A model generated the notes under the pieces. It made no database searches and was not told the DNA's origin. It was given only the letters and a program-made list of their open reading frames with translations. A DNA stretch of 37,711 bases from Planctomycetota bacterium (GTDB lineage Bacteria; Planctomycetota; Phycisphaerae; Sedimentisphaerales; Anaerohalosphaeraceae). The position numbers were made by a program, and so were the translations under genes. Positions within the stretch are counted from its first letter, which is position 1. Every line of letters begins with the position of its first letter. The DNA lies in NCBI GenBank assembly GCA_013349435.1, contig DUZQ01000025.1, positions 1 through 37,711 of the forward strand, written 5' to 3'. Shown piece by piece: positions 16,042-24,290 of the stretch.

Positions 16042-16057
16042 AAGTTGTACAGTTGTA
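16023..16057. promoter_or_regulatory. Two BlaI/MecI-type operators
   Basis: TACAAATGTA (16023-16032) lies between -35 and -10, and TACAGTTGTA (16048-16057) lies near the transcription start. Both have the TACA-NN-TGTA form known for BlaI/MecI binding, with centres 25 bp apart. Confidence 0.8.
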
Positions 16058-16102
16058 AAAGTTGATTGGTAATAAGCATAAGTCCTTTATAGGAGATGAG
16101 TT

Positions 16103-16483
16103 ATGGCTAAGAAAGCCCTTGTGCCGTTAAGCGGTGCAGAAACGGAGGTCCTGCGTCTGGTGTGGGAAATGGACCGTGGGACGGTCCAAAACGTTTGTGA
16201 CAGATTGCCGGCGGATAGAAAAATAACCTATGCCACCGTGCAGACATTGCTGCGAAGGCTGGAAAAGAAGGGCTACCTGCGACATGAGACGGTCGGCAAG
16301 GCCCATGTATTTGCACCAGCGGTAAAGCGCGATGACGTCATAAACAGGGCGGTAGGGACGTTTTTGGACAAACTGTTCGGCGGCGACCCGGTCCCGCTGA
16401 TGCAATATCTTGCGAGGCACGACAAAATCACGGCTGCCGACGTGGAAGAATTGAAACAACTGACTGCGAAAGAGGATTCCTGA
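16103..16483 (+). CDS. blaI: BlaI/MecI-family repressor
   Basis: 126 residues, usual length. The winged-helix domain (about 8-75) has the family pattern LSGAETEVLRLVWEM and TYATVQTLLRRLEKKGYL; the C-terminal helices serve for dimerisation and hold the region cut during induction in known members. It should bind the two operators upstream and repress itself and the BlaR1-like gene 16 bases downstream. AGGAG lies before the ATG. In planctomycetes such pairs are numerous and seldom beside a beta-lactamase; none is present here, so the inducing signal need not be an antibiotic. Confidence 0.93.
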   Translation: MAKKALVPLSGAETEVLRLVWEMDRGTVQNVCDRLPADRKITYATVQTLLRRLEKKGYLRHETVGKAHVFAPAVKRDDVINRAVGTFLDKLFGGDPVPLMQYLARHDKITAADVEELKQLTAKEDS

Positions 16484-16499
16484 TTATGGGAGTAATAAA

Positions 16500-19400
16500 A
16501 TGGATGCTATTTTTACCGATATAACCGACTATTTACTGAATCAAAGCGGGCAAATCGCTGTTTTATTTGCGGTGGTAGCGATTATCTGTCTGGGGCTTAA
16601 AAAGAAGACTGCGCATCTGCGCTATCTTCTGTGGCTGATTATTATCGCTAAGTGCCTCGTACCATCTCTTGTTACCGTTTCCTTGGCGATTCTTCCGGAA
16701 AAAACGCAGCCGGCTGCCTTGATAGAACCAGTAGCTATCCCTAAATTCACACCTCCTCCCGAGCCGGTCATTCTGAGCCCTTCGCTTCGCTCGAGGACAG
16801 GCACTGCGAAGAATATCGTCCCGCCTGTTCCACCTCCAGTCCAGCGACCATCAATTATGGCACAACTTGCGCAAATCCGGCCCAAAACGTGGTTTTCAGT
16901 CATCTGGCTGGGTGGTGTGAGTTCGTACTTCATAATCGTCGTGATTAAGGCTGTCAGATTTAACCACAGACTCAAGGGAGAGAGAAAACGCCTAACTGGG
17001 GGTATGCAGAAAGAGTTTAATGAGTTGCTTGACCGGTTTGGTATCCGGGTAAGGTCCCGCATCTGGTTATTGGAGGGAATCGGCCAGCCTTTTGTTTGGG
17101 GGCTGTTGCGAGGGGCAATATACCTGCCTGCGAATTTTGGTCAAATCGGCGGAAGGGAGCACCGCCGGGGGATTTTGATGCACGAAATTGCCCACACTCT
17201 CCGCTTTGATGCAGCCGTCAACTTACTTCAAGCAATCGCACAGGCTATCTTCTGGTTCCATCCGCTCGTGTGGCTCGCTAATAGAAACATCCGCGCAGAA
17301 CGAGAGAAATGCTGCGATGAAACGGCTATCGCCAGATTGAGCGCGGCTCCCAGGGTGTATAGCTCCGCTATTGTTGACACATTGATAGCCGAGTATCAGT
17401 CCAGCCAGCCGGTGCCTTCGCTTGCTATAGCAGGGCCGATTAAGAACATTGAAGACCGCATAAAAACAATAATGAAGCCCGGCAAAAAATTCTATAGAAG
17501 ACCAACAATTATCGCCATTTTTACCATTCTGCTTTTGGCTATCATTGCAGTTCCGACAACAATTGCACTGACACACAGACAACCTGAAAGGCCGGAAGAA
17601 TTTCTTTCTAAATCCTCTTTGGAATCTGTGGCTATACTGCCAAACTGTAATGTCTGGCTTTCGGACATCAATGGACAGGATTTGCCCGTGCTCGATTTGG
17701 CAAGCGAACGAGTTGTAAAGCTTGAACATGTAGAAAGTGATCATGATCTTATTTCAAGGGGCAAAGGAGATATCCTGTATTACTATGATAGGGCAAAGAG
17801 TTGTTATAAGATTACTTTTTTGAGAGGTGCAGGATTGGGTGGAGAACCGGCTTCAAATGAATATGTTACACTGACTGCATCATATTTTGATGTGCCTTTT
17901 GTTGAAGTTGTTACCACTCGAGAGGGAAACAAATACGGAGTCACATTTGCAGGTGCGGACGAGAATAGTTGTACTATTGAATACGGCCCCCTAAAAGAGA
18001 TAAAGGATAAATACAAGGCCATTTTGCCCAACGGTGTGATGGTTGAGCTGGTGGGGATTTGCGAATATCCGAGCGGTGGTAAACAATGGTGGCGGCCGGA
18101 CGGAAGCCGGCTGGATATGGAGATAGACACTAAGGACCGCAGCAGATATACATCCGAAGACCCCGGCTATGAAATGGTTTTTAAACTTATAGGAAAGGAT
18201 TTTAATTTCAGGATTAAAGACGTAAAGGGTTCTAAACAGCGCAGCGGCTTGGAAGTTACTAAACCTGAAAGAATGAGTGCATACCGAGTTCATATCAAGC
18301 CGGATTTGAAAAAAACAAACCTGAAAGTCGGTGTCGCATCGGGCAGGTGGGAAACTATTGGCGCCCACACAGGAGGCGGTACAACCTTCGAAGTAATAAA
18401 ACGGTTCCTCAGTAAAAAAAAGATTATCTTCTCAGTCGCCAACCAGACCGATGAGGGCCTGACAATGACAGTCTCGGATGATTTGGATCGGGGAAAAGAA
18501 ACAGCCCTTTTTGCGGTTGATAAAAATGACAAAGAGTACAAAGGTGATATTCAAGCTTCTCTTTTTGTTGATAATATGCAGCAGCAAACCTTCGTGTTTG
18601 ATGATGTTCTTTTGAAGGATATCAAGGAATTCCAGTTTCGGACCCGGCCTTATGAGTGGTTAACATTTAAAAATATTTCTCTTAAGCCAAATTTCGAATC
18701 AGAAGCAAAAATCGATGTTGAAAATTCCCAAAGTAAAAAATTAGTAAATTTATTCGTTGAAGCAGATTCTATTCCGCCCACCTGGGGCAGTTTTTTTACA
18801 CGACTTCTGCCAAACGGAGTAACGGTTGAGCTGATGGGGGTGTGCGAATATCCAAGCGAAGGCAAAAAGTGGTGGCGACCGGACGGAAGCGAACTTGATG
18901 CAAGGCCTTATGAAATAAAAAATGTGGCTGTTTCAAAAATGTTTGGCAGAAAAGTGCTGGAGACGGTCATTAAGGTCGAAGGATTCGATGACGGGATCGG
19001 ACTCAGATATAACATCGAAGGTACACAAAACAGTTGTTCATCCGGCTCAGGTGACCAAAAGTTTAATGGTATTGTTTTTGACCAGCCCAAACAAAACAAT
19101 GAAACCAATATCAGTGTCGGTGTTGCAGCCGGGCAATGGGAGACAGTGCAGACACAGGAAACCAACTTTGGAGGTGTTTATTCGTATAGGGATGTAATCT
19201 GGCATGCTCCTGTCGAAACCAACGGTAAGACAGTCTTAAATACCGCTCATACCAAGATTGATCAAAATGTACGTTTTGTGGCAGTTGATAAAGAAGGCAA
19301 AGAACACAGAAGCGGTTCAACCAGCAGTATCAAAGAGGGACTTGAGAGTATGCAGACCACTTTCGATTTTCCTTTGTCTGAAATAAAAGAATTTCAATTC

Positions 19401-21077
19401 CAAACCCGGCCTTATGAGTGGGTAAGTTTTAAAAATGTCTCCTTAAAGCCGAATTTCAAAACCGATGTGGAGGTTGAGGCAGTAGTGGATGTTGCAGAAT
19501 CTGATCCTGAAGCGGTTGAGATTATTAACAAGGTAGTGGCCAAATACGCCGGTCTTGATTCGTATTCGTCTGAAGGTGATATTGTTACAGATATGGATAT
19601 GTCCGGTGTTGATGCTGATATTGTGCCTGGTATATCAGATGAAACGAAGAAAAAATTACGAGAAAGCAAGGAGTTTCAGGATGCACTCCAAAAAAGTCAG
19701 AAATCCAAACATACTTTCAGTGTGAAATTAGCCAGGCCGAATCTTTATTGTATTGAATGGAGCCAAAAGGTCCATGAAACCTTCACCAATACCGGCGCCG
19801 TTTGGTCAACAGGCGATGTCCATTACCTGCTCAATTGGGGACGAAAAACATCACCTAAAGACAGACGAAAGGCTTTAGCTTCGGCTACGGGTGTTTCGGG
19901 AGGCGCAGCTAATACCATACCCTTACTTTTCTTTGATTCTCCTACGAGCTTTCTTGGGCAATTACAAGAAGCCCGACTGGAAGCTGAGGAACCGATAGAA
20001 GCCGACTTGTGTTGTGTTATCGCCGGCAAAATGTTAGGTGCGACTATGAAGTTCTGGGTCTCCAAAGAGACTCTTTTGGTCCGGCAAAAACAGCAGATTT
20101 TAGGAGGCAAGTTTGAAATCTCTGAGTTATCGGAAGAGGACATCAAAAAAGCATTGGAGATGGCAGGGGTCGAGGTAACTGATGAGGCCGTCCAGCAATC
20201 CAGAGAACAAATTAAATTGAGCCGAAAGATGTCTTCACAAACGAAAGGTTCGATTACCGAAACTCACAGGAATATAGTTATCGATCAACCAATTGAGCCG
20301 AAACGGTTTATTCCGGCAGAAGCGGTCAAAAATGAAGCTGAGGAATCGCTTTCACCAAAAGAAAAGTCATTCAATAATCTCAAAGCTCTGGGCCTGGCCA
20401 TGATTATGTACGCCAATGACTACGAAGGTCAATTCCCGGATACACTGAAGCAGTTAAGGCCGTATTTAGAGATGAAGCTTCATAGGTGGATTTCTGCCGG
20501 CAATGTAGAATACGTGGGGAAAGGTAAGACATCTGCCGACAATCCACAAACAGTAATGGCCTATAACGAGATGCTTCCTGACGATAAAGCTACGAATGTT
20601 CTCTTTCTCGACGGCCACGTAGAATTCTGCCGGCACAAACGGCTCGAAAGCCTCGGTATTGCGCCCGCTCACGAAACCGCTGACGCTGCATTTCGCGTTT
20701 TCATCACGGCGGCCGTAAAGGCCGATTCGGAGGGCCTCAAGTTGATGGTTCAACCGGGTTCGGGCGCGTTGCAGCAAATTTCAGACTTGAAGCAATGGCA
20801 CGACCTTGAAGACGTGAGCATTGTGCGCACCAGCTTCCTACCACACGGCACCTCTGTTGTTACTACCAGCCAGGTTACAGACGACCGCGGCAGAACAGGC
20901 CAACTGGCCTTTACAATGCTCAATGCAAACCATCTGGTCAGCCCAAAACACAAATGGCTGGTAACCAGAATTGACTTTATCCCGGGCACCTCAGCCGACC
21001 CGGACGAAGACACACAAATCAAAAACGTCTCCCTCAAGCCGAATTTCAAAACCGATATGCAGGTTGAGGAATTTTAG
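16500..21077 (+). CDS. blaR1: Giant BlaR1-like M56 metallopeptidase sensor
   Basis: 1525 residues; typical BlaR1 has about 600. The M56 membrane peptidase occupies residues 1-360: helices at about 18-33, 41-65, 131-153 and 337-359, zinc motif H228-EIAH-232, then the EREKCCDE stretch. The rest is extracytoplasmic and unlike a penicillin-binding domain. It has two copies of a roughly 260-residue unit beginning PNGVMVELVGICEYPS (about 509) and PNGVTVELMGVCEYPS (about 770), both with WWRPDGS and ending TRPYEW...SLKPNF. A LolA-like segment (about 1000-1250), a DUF1559-like segment with VLFLDGHVEF (about 1367) and a tail repeating SLKPNFKT for a third time follow. On sensing its signal it would cleave the BlaI repressor. 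A Pro-rich loop (about 90-106) is encoded by an intergenic-type repeat. Confidence 0.88.
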   Translation: MDAIFTDITDYLLNQSGQIAVLFAVVAIICLGLKKKTAHLRYLLWLIIIAKCLVPSLVTVSLAILPEKTQPAALIEPVAIPKFTPPPEPVILSPSLRSRTGTAKNIVPPVPPPVQRPSIMAQLAQIRPKTWFSVIWLGGVSSYFIIVVIKAVRFNHRLKGERKRLTGGMQKEFNELLDRFGIRVRSRIWLLEGIGQPFVWGLLRGAIYLPANFGQIGGREHRRGILMHEIAHTLRFDAAVNLLQAIAQAIFWFHPLVWLANRNIRAEREKCCDETAIARLSAAPRVYSSAIVDTLIAEYQSSQPVPSLAIAGPIKNIEDRIKTIMKPGKKFYRRPTIIAIFTILLLAIIAVPTTIALTHRQPERPEEFLSKSSLESVAILPNCNVWLSDINGQDLPVLDLASERVVKLEHVESDHDLISRGKGDILYYYDRAKSCYKITFLRGAGLGGEPASNEYVTLTASYFDVPFVEVVTTREGNKYGVTFAGADENSCTIEYGPLKEIKDKYKAILPNGVMVELVGICEYPSGGKQWWRPDGSRLDMEIDTKDRSRYTSEDPGYEMVFKLIGKDFNFRIKDVKGSKQRSGLEVTKPERMSAYRVHIKPDLKKTNLKVGVASGRWETIGAHTGGGTTFEVIKRFLSKKKIIFSVANQTDEGLTMTVSDDLDRGKETALFAVDKNDKEYKGDIQASLFVDNMQQQTFVFDDVLLKDIKEFQFRTRPYEWLTFKNISLKPNFESEAKIDVENSQSKKLVNLFVEADSIPPTWGSFFTRLLPNGVTVELMGVCEYPSEGKKWWRPDGSELDARPYEIKNVAVSKMFGRKVLETVIKVEGFDDGIGLRYNIEGTQNSCSSGSGDQKFNGIVFDQPKQNNETNISVGVAAGQWETVQTQETNFGGVYSYRDVIWHAPVETNGKTVLNTAHTKIDQNVRFVAVDKEGKEHRSGSTSSIKEGLESMQTTFDFPLSEIKEFQFQTRPYEWVSFKNVSLKPNFKTDVEVEAVVDVAESDPEAVEIINKVVAKYAGLDSYSSEGDIVTDMDMSGVDADIVPGISDETKKKLRESKEFQDALQKSQKSKHTFSVKLARPNLYCIEWSQKVHETFTNTGAVWSTGDVHYLLNWGRKTSPKDRRKALASATGVSGGAANTIPLLFFDSPTSFLGQLQEARLEAEEPIEADLCCVIAGKMLGATMKFWVSKETLLVRQKQQILGGKFEISELSEEDIKKALEMAGVEVTDEAVQQSREQIKLSRKMSSQTKGSITETHRNIVIDQPIEPKRFIPAEAVKNEAEESLSPKEKSFNNLKALGLAMIMYANDYEGQFPDTLKQLRPYLEMKLHRWISAGNVEYVGKGKTSADNPQTVMAYNEMLPDDKATNVLFLDGHVEFCRHKRLESLGIAPAHETADAAFRVFITAAVKADSEGLKLMVQPGSGALQQISDLKQWHDLEDVSIVRTSFLPHGTSVVTTSQVTDDRGRTGQLAFTMLNANHLVSPKHKWLVTRIDFIPGTSADPDEDTQIKNVSLKPNFKTDMQVEEF

Positions 21078-21121
21078 TCTTTTCAAGGTGGTTATCTTCT
21101 TGTAAAATTCATCCGGATAAA

Positions 21122-21143
21122 CTGGATTCCCGCTGAAGTTTAT
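21122..21143. repeat. Dispersed palindromic repeat, inverted copy A
   Basis: The reverse complement reads ATAAACTTCAGCGGG followed by AATCCAG and matches 23592-23613 at 21 of 22 positions in opposite orientation. It is embedded in a GCGGGAATGAC-type repeat running to about 21172, between blaR1 and the next gene. Confidence 0.7.
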
Positions 21144-21229
21144 CCCGCACCTTGTACGGGGCGGGAATGACAATAGCGCGCAAAAACCAATCCAAATTGG
21201 TAACTGTCCCAAAATAAGGAGATTATATT

Positions 21230-22861
21230 ATGTTCAGGCTTCTCAAATCTTATTTGTTTGTCCTTGTATTTATGTCGGCTATGTCCGCCTCGGCCGGCGA
21301 AATGTTCGAGCAACGGGACATCTTATTTAAAAAGGCGAAATTTCTTCGAGACCAGAAAACTTATATTGAAAAGGTAGCACTCAAAAATCCCGCCTGGAAG
21401 GATTTCTCACAAGCCGTTAATCAGTATCTTAATATGTATGATGAATTAGTGAGTGATTCTGAAGTTTCAAAATTGTCTGAAGCTCACCTTTCCGGACTTC
21501 AAACGCAAATAGACAAGGTCAATCTCCTTAATCCGATGCAACTGCCGAAAGCCGGCGAAAAAGAAGCCGCTTTCGGTGCGTATTACACCAGGCTTAAATA
21601 CTATCCTGAGTGGGATAAGCAATGGCGTATCGGTCCGGATGCTGATGTGGTTGTGCGGTTTGGTGATGGCAGGCATCATATGATATTCTGGCGTGGGACC
21701 AACTATATCCCGCACTGGGTAACGGATAACGATATCTGGTACAACAACGAGTTCAATGAAACATGGCCGACCCGGGGCTGTAGTGAGCCGATGTCTGATA
21801 AGCAGTGTCGTTACTCGCACGTGCGAATCATTGAAAGTCATCCGGCCCGTGTAGTAGTACACTGGCGTTACGCATTGAATGATGTGGATTACAAGATTGC
21901 CTGGCCTGACAAAATGACAGGATGGGGTGACTGGACGGATGAATATTATGTCATTTATCCTGATGCTGTTGGTACACGTGTAATTACACTACACACATCA
22001 CATTTCGGCGATGACGAACGTGATACCGATGACCTCGGGCATGAATGGCATGAGGGGATCATCGTTTACAGTGGTTTTACCATGCCCGAAGAGGCGCTCC
22101 ATATCGATGCCGTTCATGTGGCAAATATGAACGGCGAAAAAGGAATATGGTCCTGGAACAAGCCCGGAGAGCCTGATATCGATATTCCAGAGGGTAGTAA
22201 TATCGCGATGATGAACGTCAGGTCTGCTCGTAAACCCTTCGTAATTTCGCCTCAGGGGTGTGATATGGATGTATATGAAGGCTGTCAAAACGGTTCGCGT
22301 TTTCGCTGGCGCGATCACTGGCCGACAACTATGGAGGATGTAGTCGGACGTAATGCTTCAGGAAGAAAAGCATCGCACGGCTCGTTTTTTCATATAACAA
22401 ATATTCCGGTACATAAACGCCGGGGCGATGCCTTTACCAAGGTGCTCCTGCATGGAATGACGGAAAAGGGCGATGATATTCAAAGTCTTGTACCTCTGGC
22501 AAAATCATGGCTGGATGCTCCCGAATTAAAGCTGGTTTCAAATCATAATAAAATACTCTACCAGGGCTATGATTCGACCGAAAGGGCATATGTCATAAAG
22601 ATAAACAGCAAACAGCGACCCGATGAGATTGAAGTCAATATCACGGCCGACAGGGACCGTCCCCTGATTAATCCGGCCCTGATACTCGACGGCCGCCTGG
22701 GAGATGAAATGAAGACCAAAATCGGATTGAACGGCTCGTTACTGACGGAGGGCAAGGATTATCACAGTGGGCATGTAACAAACCTGGAAAAATCAAGACG
22801 AATCATCTGGCTCAATAAAACACTTACGGACAATACGGTTATTAAAATAAACCTGCTATAA
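21230..22861 (+). CDS. Secreted protein of unknown function
   Basis: 543 residues with a clear signal peptide (about 1-23, ending SASAG). I do not recognise the family. The middle (about 130-370) is rich in Trp, His, Asp and Tyr and looks beta-structured and enzyme-like or carbohydrate-binding (FGDGRHHMIFWRGTNY, HWRYALNDVDYKIAWPD, GHEWHEGIIVYSGF). A helical N-terminal part (about 24-105) precedes it. Two cysteine pairs (GCSEPMSDKQC, GCDMDVYEGC) may form disulfides. The tail resembles a small beta-sandwich. It lies 152 bases after blaR1 with GGAG before the ATG; it may belong to the BlaI/BlaR1 unit as its regulated output, though the gap holds a repeat. Confidence 0.75.
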   Translation: MFRLLKSYLFVLVFMSAMSASAGEMFEQRDILFKKAKFLRDQKTYIEKVALKNPAWKDFSQAVNQYLNMYDELVSDSEVSKLSEAHLSGLQTQIDKVNLLNPMQLPKAGEKEAAFGAYYTRLKYYPEWDKQWRIGPDADVVVRFGDGRHHMIFWRGTNYIPHWVTDNDIWYNNEFNETWPTRGCSEPMSDKQCRYSHVRIIESHPARVVVHWRYALNDVDYKIAWPDKMTGWGDWTDEYYVIYPDAVGTRVITLHTSHFGDDERDTDDLGHEWHEGIIVYSGFTMPEEALHIDAVHVANMNGEKGIWSWNKPGEPDIDIPEGSNIAMMNVRSARKPFVISPQGCDMDVYEGCQNGSRFRWRDHWPTTMEDVVGRNASGRKASHGSFFHITNIPVHKRRGDAFTKVLLHGMTEKGDDIQSLVPLAKSWLDAPELKLVSNHNKILYQGYDSTERAYVIKINSKQRPDEIEVNITADRDRPLINPALILDGRLGDEMKTKIGLNGSLLTEGKDYHSGHVTNLEKSRRIIWLNKTLTDNTVIKINLL

Positions 22862-22909
22862 CGATTTTGTTTTTAGCTGTGAAGCCGTACTATTCGCAAA
22901 TAGAAAACA

Positions 22910-22944
22910 CAGGGGCCGACAGGCATTTACGCTTGTTGGCCCTG
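22910..22944 (-). terminator. Terminator-like hairpin between convergent genes
   Basis: CAGGGGCCGACA (22910-22921) pairs with TGTTGGCCCTG (22934-22944) with one bulge and one G-U pair. Read on the minus strand it is followed by GTGTTTTC, so it probably ends the sodN transcript and may also stop the converging one. Confidence 0.55.
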
Positions 22945-22992
22945 TTGTTCCCTCCACCCGGCTCACTCTGGACGGCCAAACGTTAACAACTC

Positions 22993-23481
22993 CTAATCAT
23001 TGTGGGTATGTTGGGGAAAATAGGCCTTATGAAACTTGCTCAGGCAGCTCCTGAGTTTCTCGACGTTTGCAAGGTCTGTCGTTTGCTTGGCTTTCATGCA
23101 GTAAACAAGCATTTCGTGCAGTATCGTTAGTTTTTCCACATATTCGTTATATTTTTTGCCGTCGGTCCTTTCTACGGGCTTTACCCGCTGGGCCATGAAG
23201 TATTAAGTAACAATATGGCTCAGTTGGTGGGCGTGTTCGTCCTTGTTTTGAATCCAACGAACGAGTTGATTCATATCGGGCTTATCCTCTTTGGAAAGCT
23301 CGGTTATCCGGAGCATGGACTTTTCAATAGTAAGGATATGCTCGGAAAGTTTGTCAAACCGGGCAGGGTCATCGTAGATACCGCAAGGTATCTGGCAGTG
23401 CGAATAAACAATGTAAACAAAAACCACCATAGATACAAAAACCACCACCCCGAATAAATTCCTGTAAAATTTCTTTTCCAT
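22993..23481 (-). pseudogene. sodN: Nickel superoxide dismutase with an in-frame premature stop
   Basis: From the ATG at 23481 (AAGGA 8 bases upstream) the frame encodes an N-terminal membrane/signal segment (about 9-26), then S-HCQIPCGIYDD, the nickel hook (H28, C29, C33, Y36) that defines Ni-SOD and must become the mature N-terminus after cleavage. The helical bundle follows to SHIVT, where TAA at 23205-23203 interrupts it. Directly after, in the same frame and without any gap, the family sequence resumes (YFMAQRVKPVERTDGKKY to KFHKAYF) and ends at 22993. The ATG at 23196 has no ribosome site, so re-initiation is unlikely. The truncated product keeps the hook but lacks about 40% of the bundle. 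A sequencing error, recent inactivation or readthrough are all possible. The enzyme would remove superoxide outside the cytoplasm. Confidence 0.85.
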
Positions 23482-23591
23482 CGTCAAAATCCTTAAAGAG
23501 AGTATTGATTTTAGTACTCGTCCAAGTGGTGAAACTCCGCATTTTCCAGCACCGTATCCCCGCATCAGGTGCGGGGTAAACTCCGTAGGGC

Positions 23592-23613
23592 ATAAACTTT
23601 AGCGGGAATCCAG
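23592..23613. repeat. Dispersed palindromic repeat, inverted copy B
   Basis: ATAAACTTTAGCGGG followed by AATCCAG matches copy A at 21122-21143 in opposite orientation (21 of 22). A CCCCGCATCAGGTGCGGGG-type hairpin (about 23561-23579) lies beside it. Confidence 0.7.
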
Positions 23614-23692
23614 AGGGTTATAGAAAGCCAAGTGTTCATTTTGTCAGACGTTCTAAAGAGGACACCCGGGCCGGGAAAGAAAACAGAGAATC

Positions 23693-23721
23693 TTGACAAT
23701 TGAGCGGATTGTATTTACCAT
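23693..23721 (+). promoter_or_regulatory. Candidate promoter for exbD
   Basis: TTGACA (23693-23698), 17-base spacer, TACCAT (23716-23721). The -35 is perfect, the -10 weak. Confidence 0.45.
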
Positions 23722-23768
23722 TTTATTATTGATAGTTTTGTGGTGGTAAATAACAAGGGCATTTTAAG

Positions 23769-24290
23769 GTGGAGCAGCTAAAAGACCATTTCAAAGGTAC
23801 CCCTGCTGAGGTGCTCGGAACCGTTGGTGGGTCCAATCGCCATTTAGGGCTGCGGATGGCTCCTATGATAGATGTGATTTTCCTTTTGCTTACGTTTTTT
23901 GTGCTGACGGCAAAATTTCGCACGCCGGAGCAGTTTCTTCCGATTCATCTGCCCACCGCCGAGGCCGGTGTTGAAAGAATCGCGCCGATAGAGCCTCTTA
24001 TAATAAACATCTCGGCTGTCGAGGGGGGCTGCGAGGTGAAAATCGCTCAGCTTGCAAGCGTTCGAGTGGAACAGTCGCGATATGCCGAAGGGCTTGCCGA
24101 GCTTGCAAGTGAGCTTGCAGGGGTACTAAACCAGCAGAAAAGGACCTCAGGCGATCCGATAGAGATTCGCTGCGCCGATGAGGTCAGTTGGGACAATCTG
24201 GTGAAGGTTTATAATGTCCTGCAGGCGGCGGGCATAAATGATATTACATTTCAGATGACCGGGCAAGTTAATGAACCTGCCGATAAATAA
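23769..24290 (+). CDS. exbD: ExbD/TolR-family biopolymer transport protein
   Basis: 173 residues. One membrane helix (about 31-48) carries the essential aspartate D35 in MAPMIDVIFLLLTFFVLT, which works with ExbB/MotA-type partners in proton-driven energy transfer to the cell envelope. The rest is the periplasmic domain (about 55-165). The N-terminal cytoplasmic part is longer than usual (about 30 residues). The start is GTG with AAGGG nine bases upstream. No ExbB/TolQ gene adjoins it, so its motor partner must be encoded elsewhere. Its end overlaps the next gene by 20 bases, implying translational coupling. Confidence 0.88.
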   Translation: MEQLKDHFKGTPAEVLGTVGGSNRHLGLRMAPMIDVIFLLLTFFVLTAKFRTPEQFLPIHLPTAEAGVERIAPIEPLIINISAVEGGCEVKIAQLASVRVEQSRYAEGLAELASELAGVLNQQKRTSGDPIEIRCADEVSWDNLVKVYNVLQAAGINDITFQMTGQVNEPADK

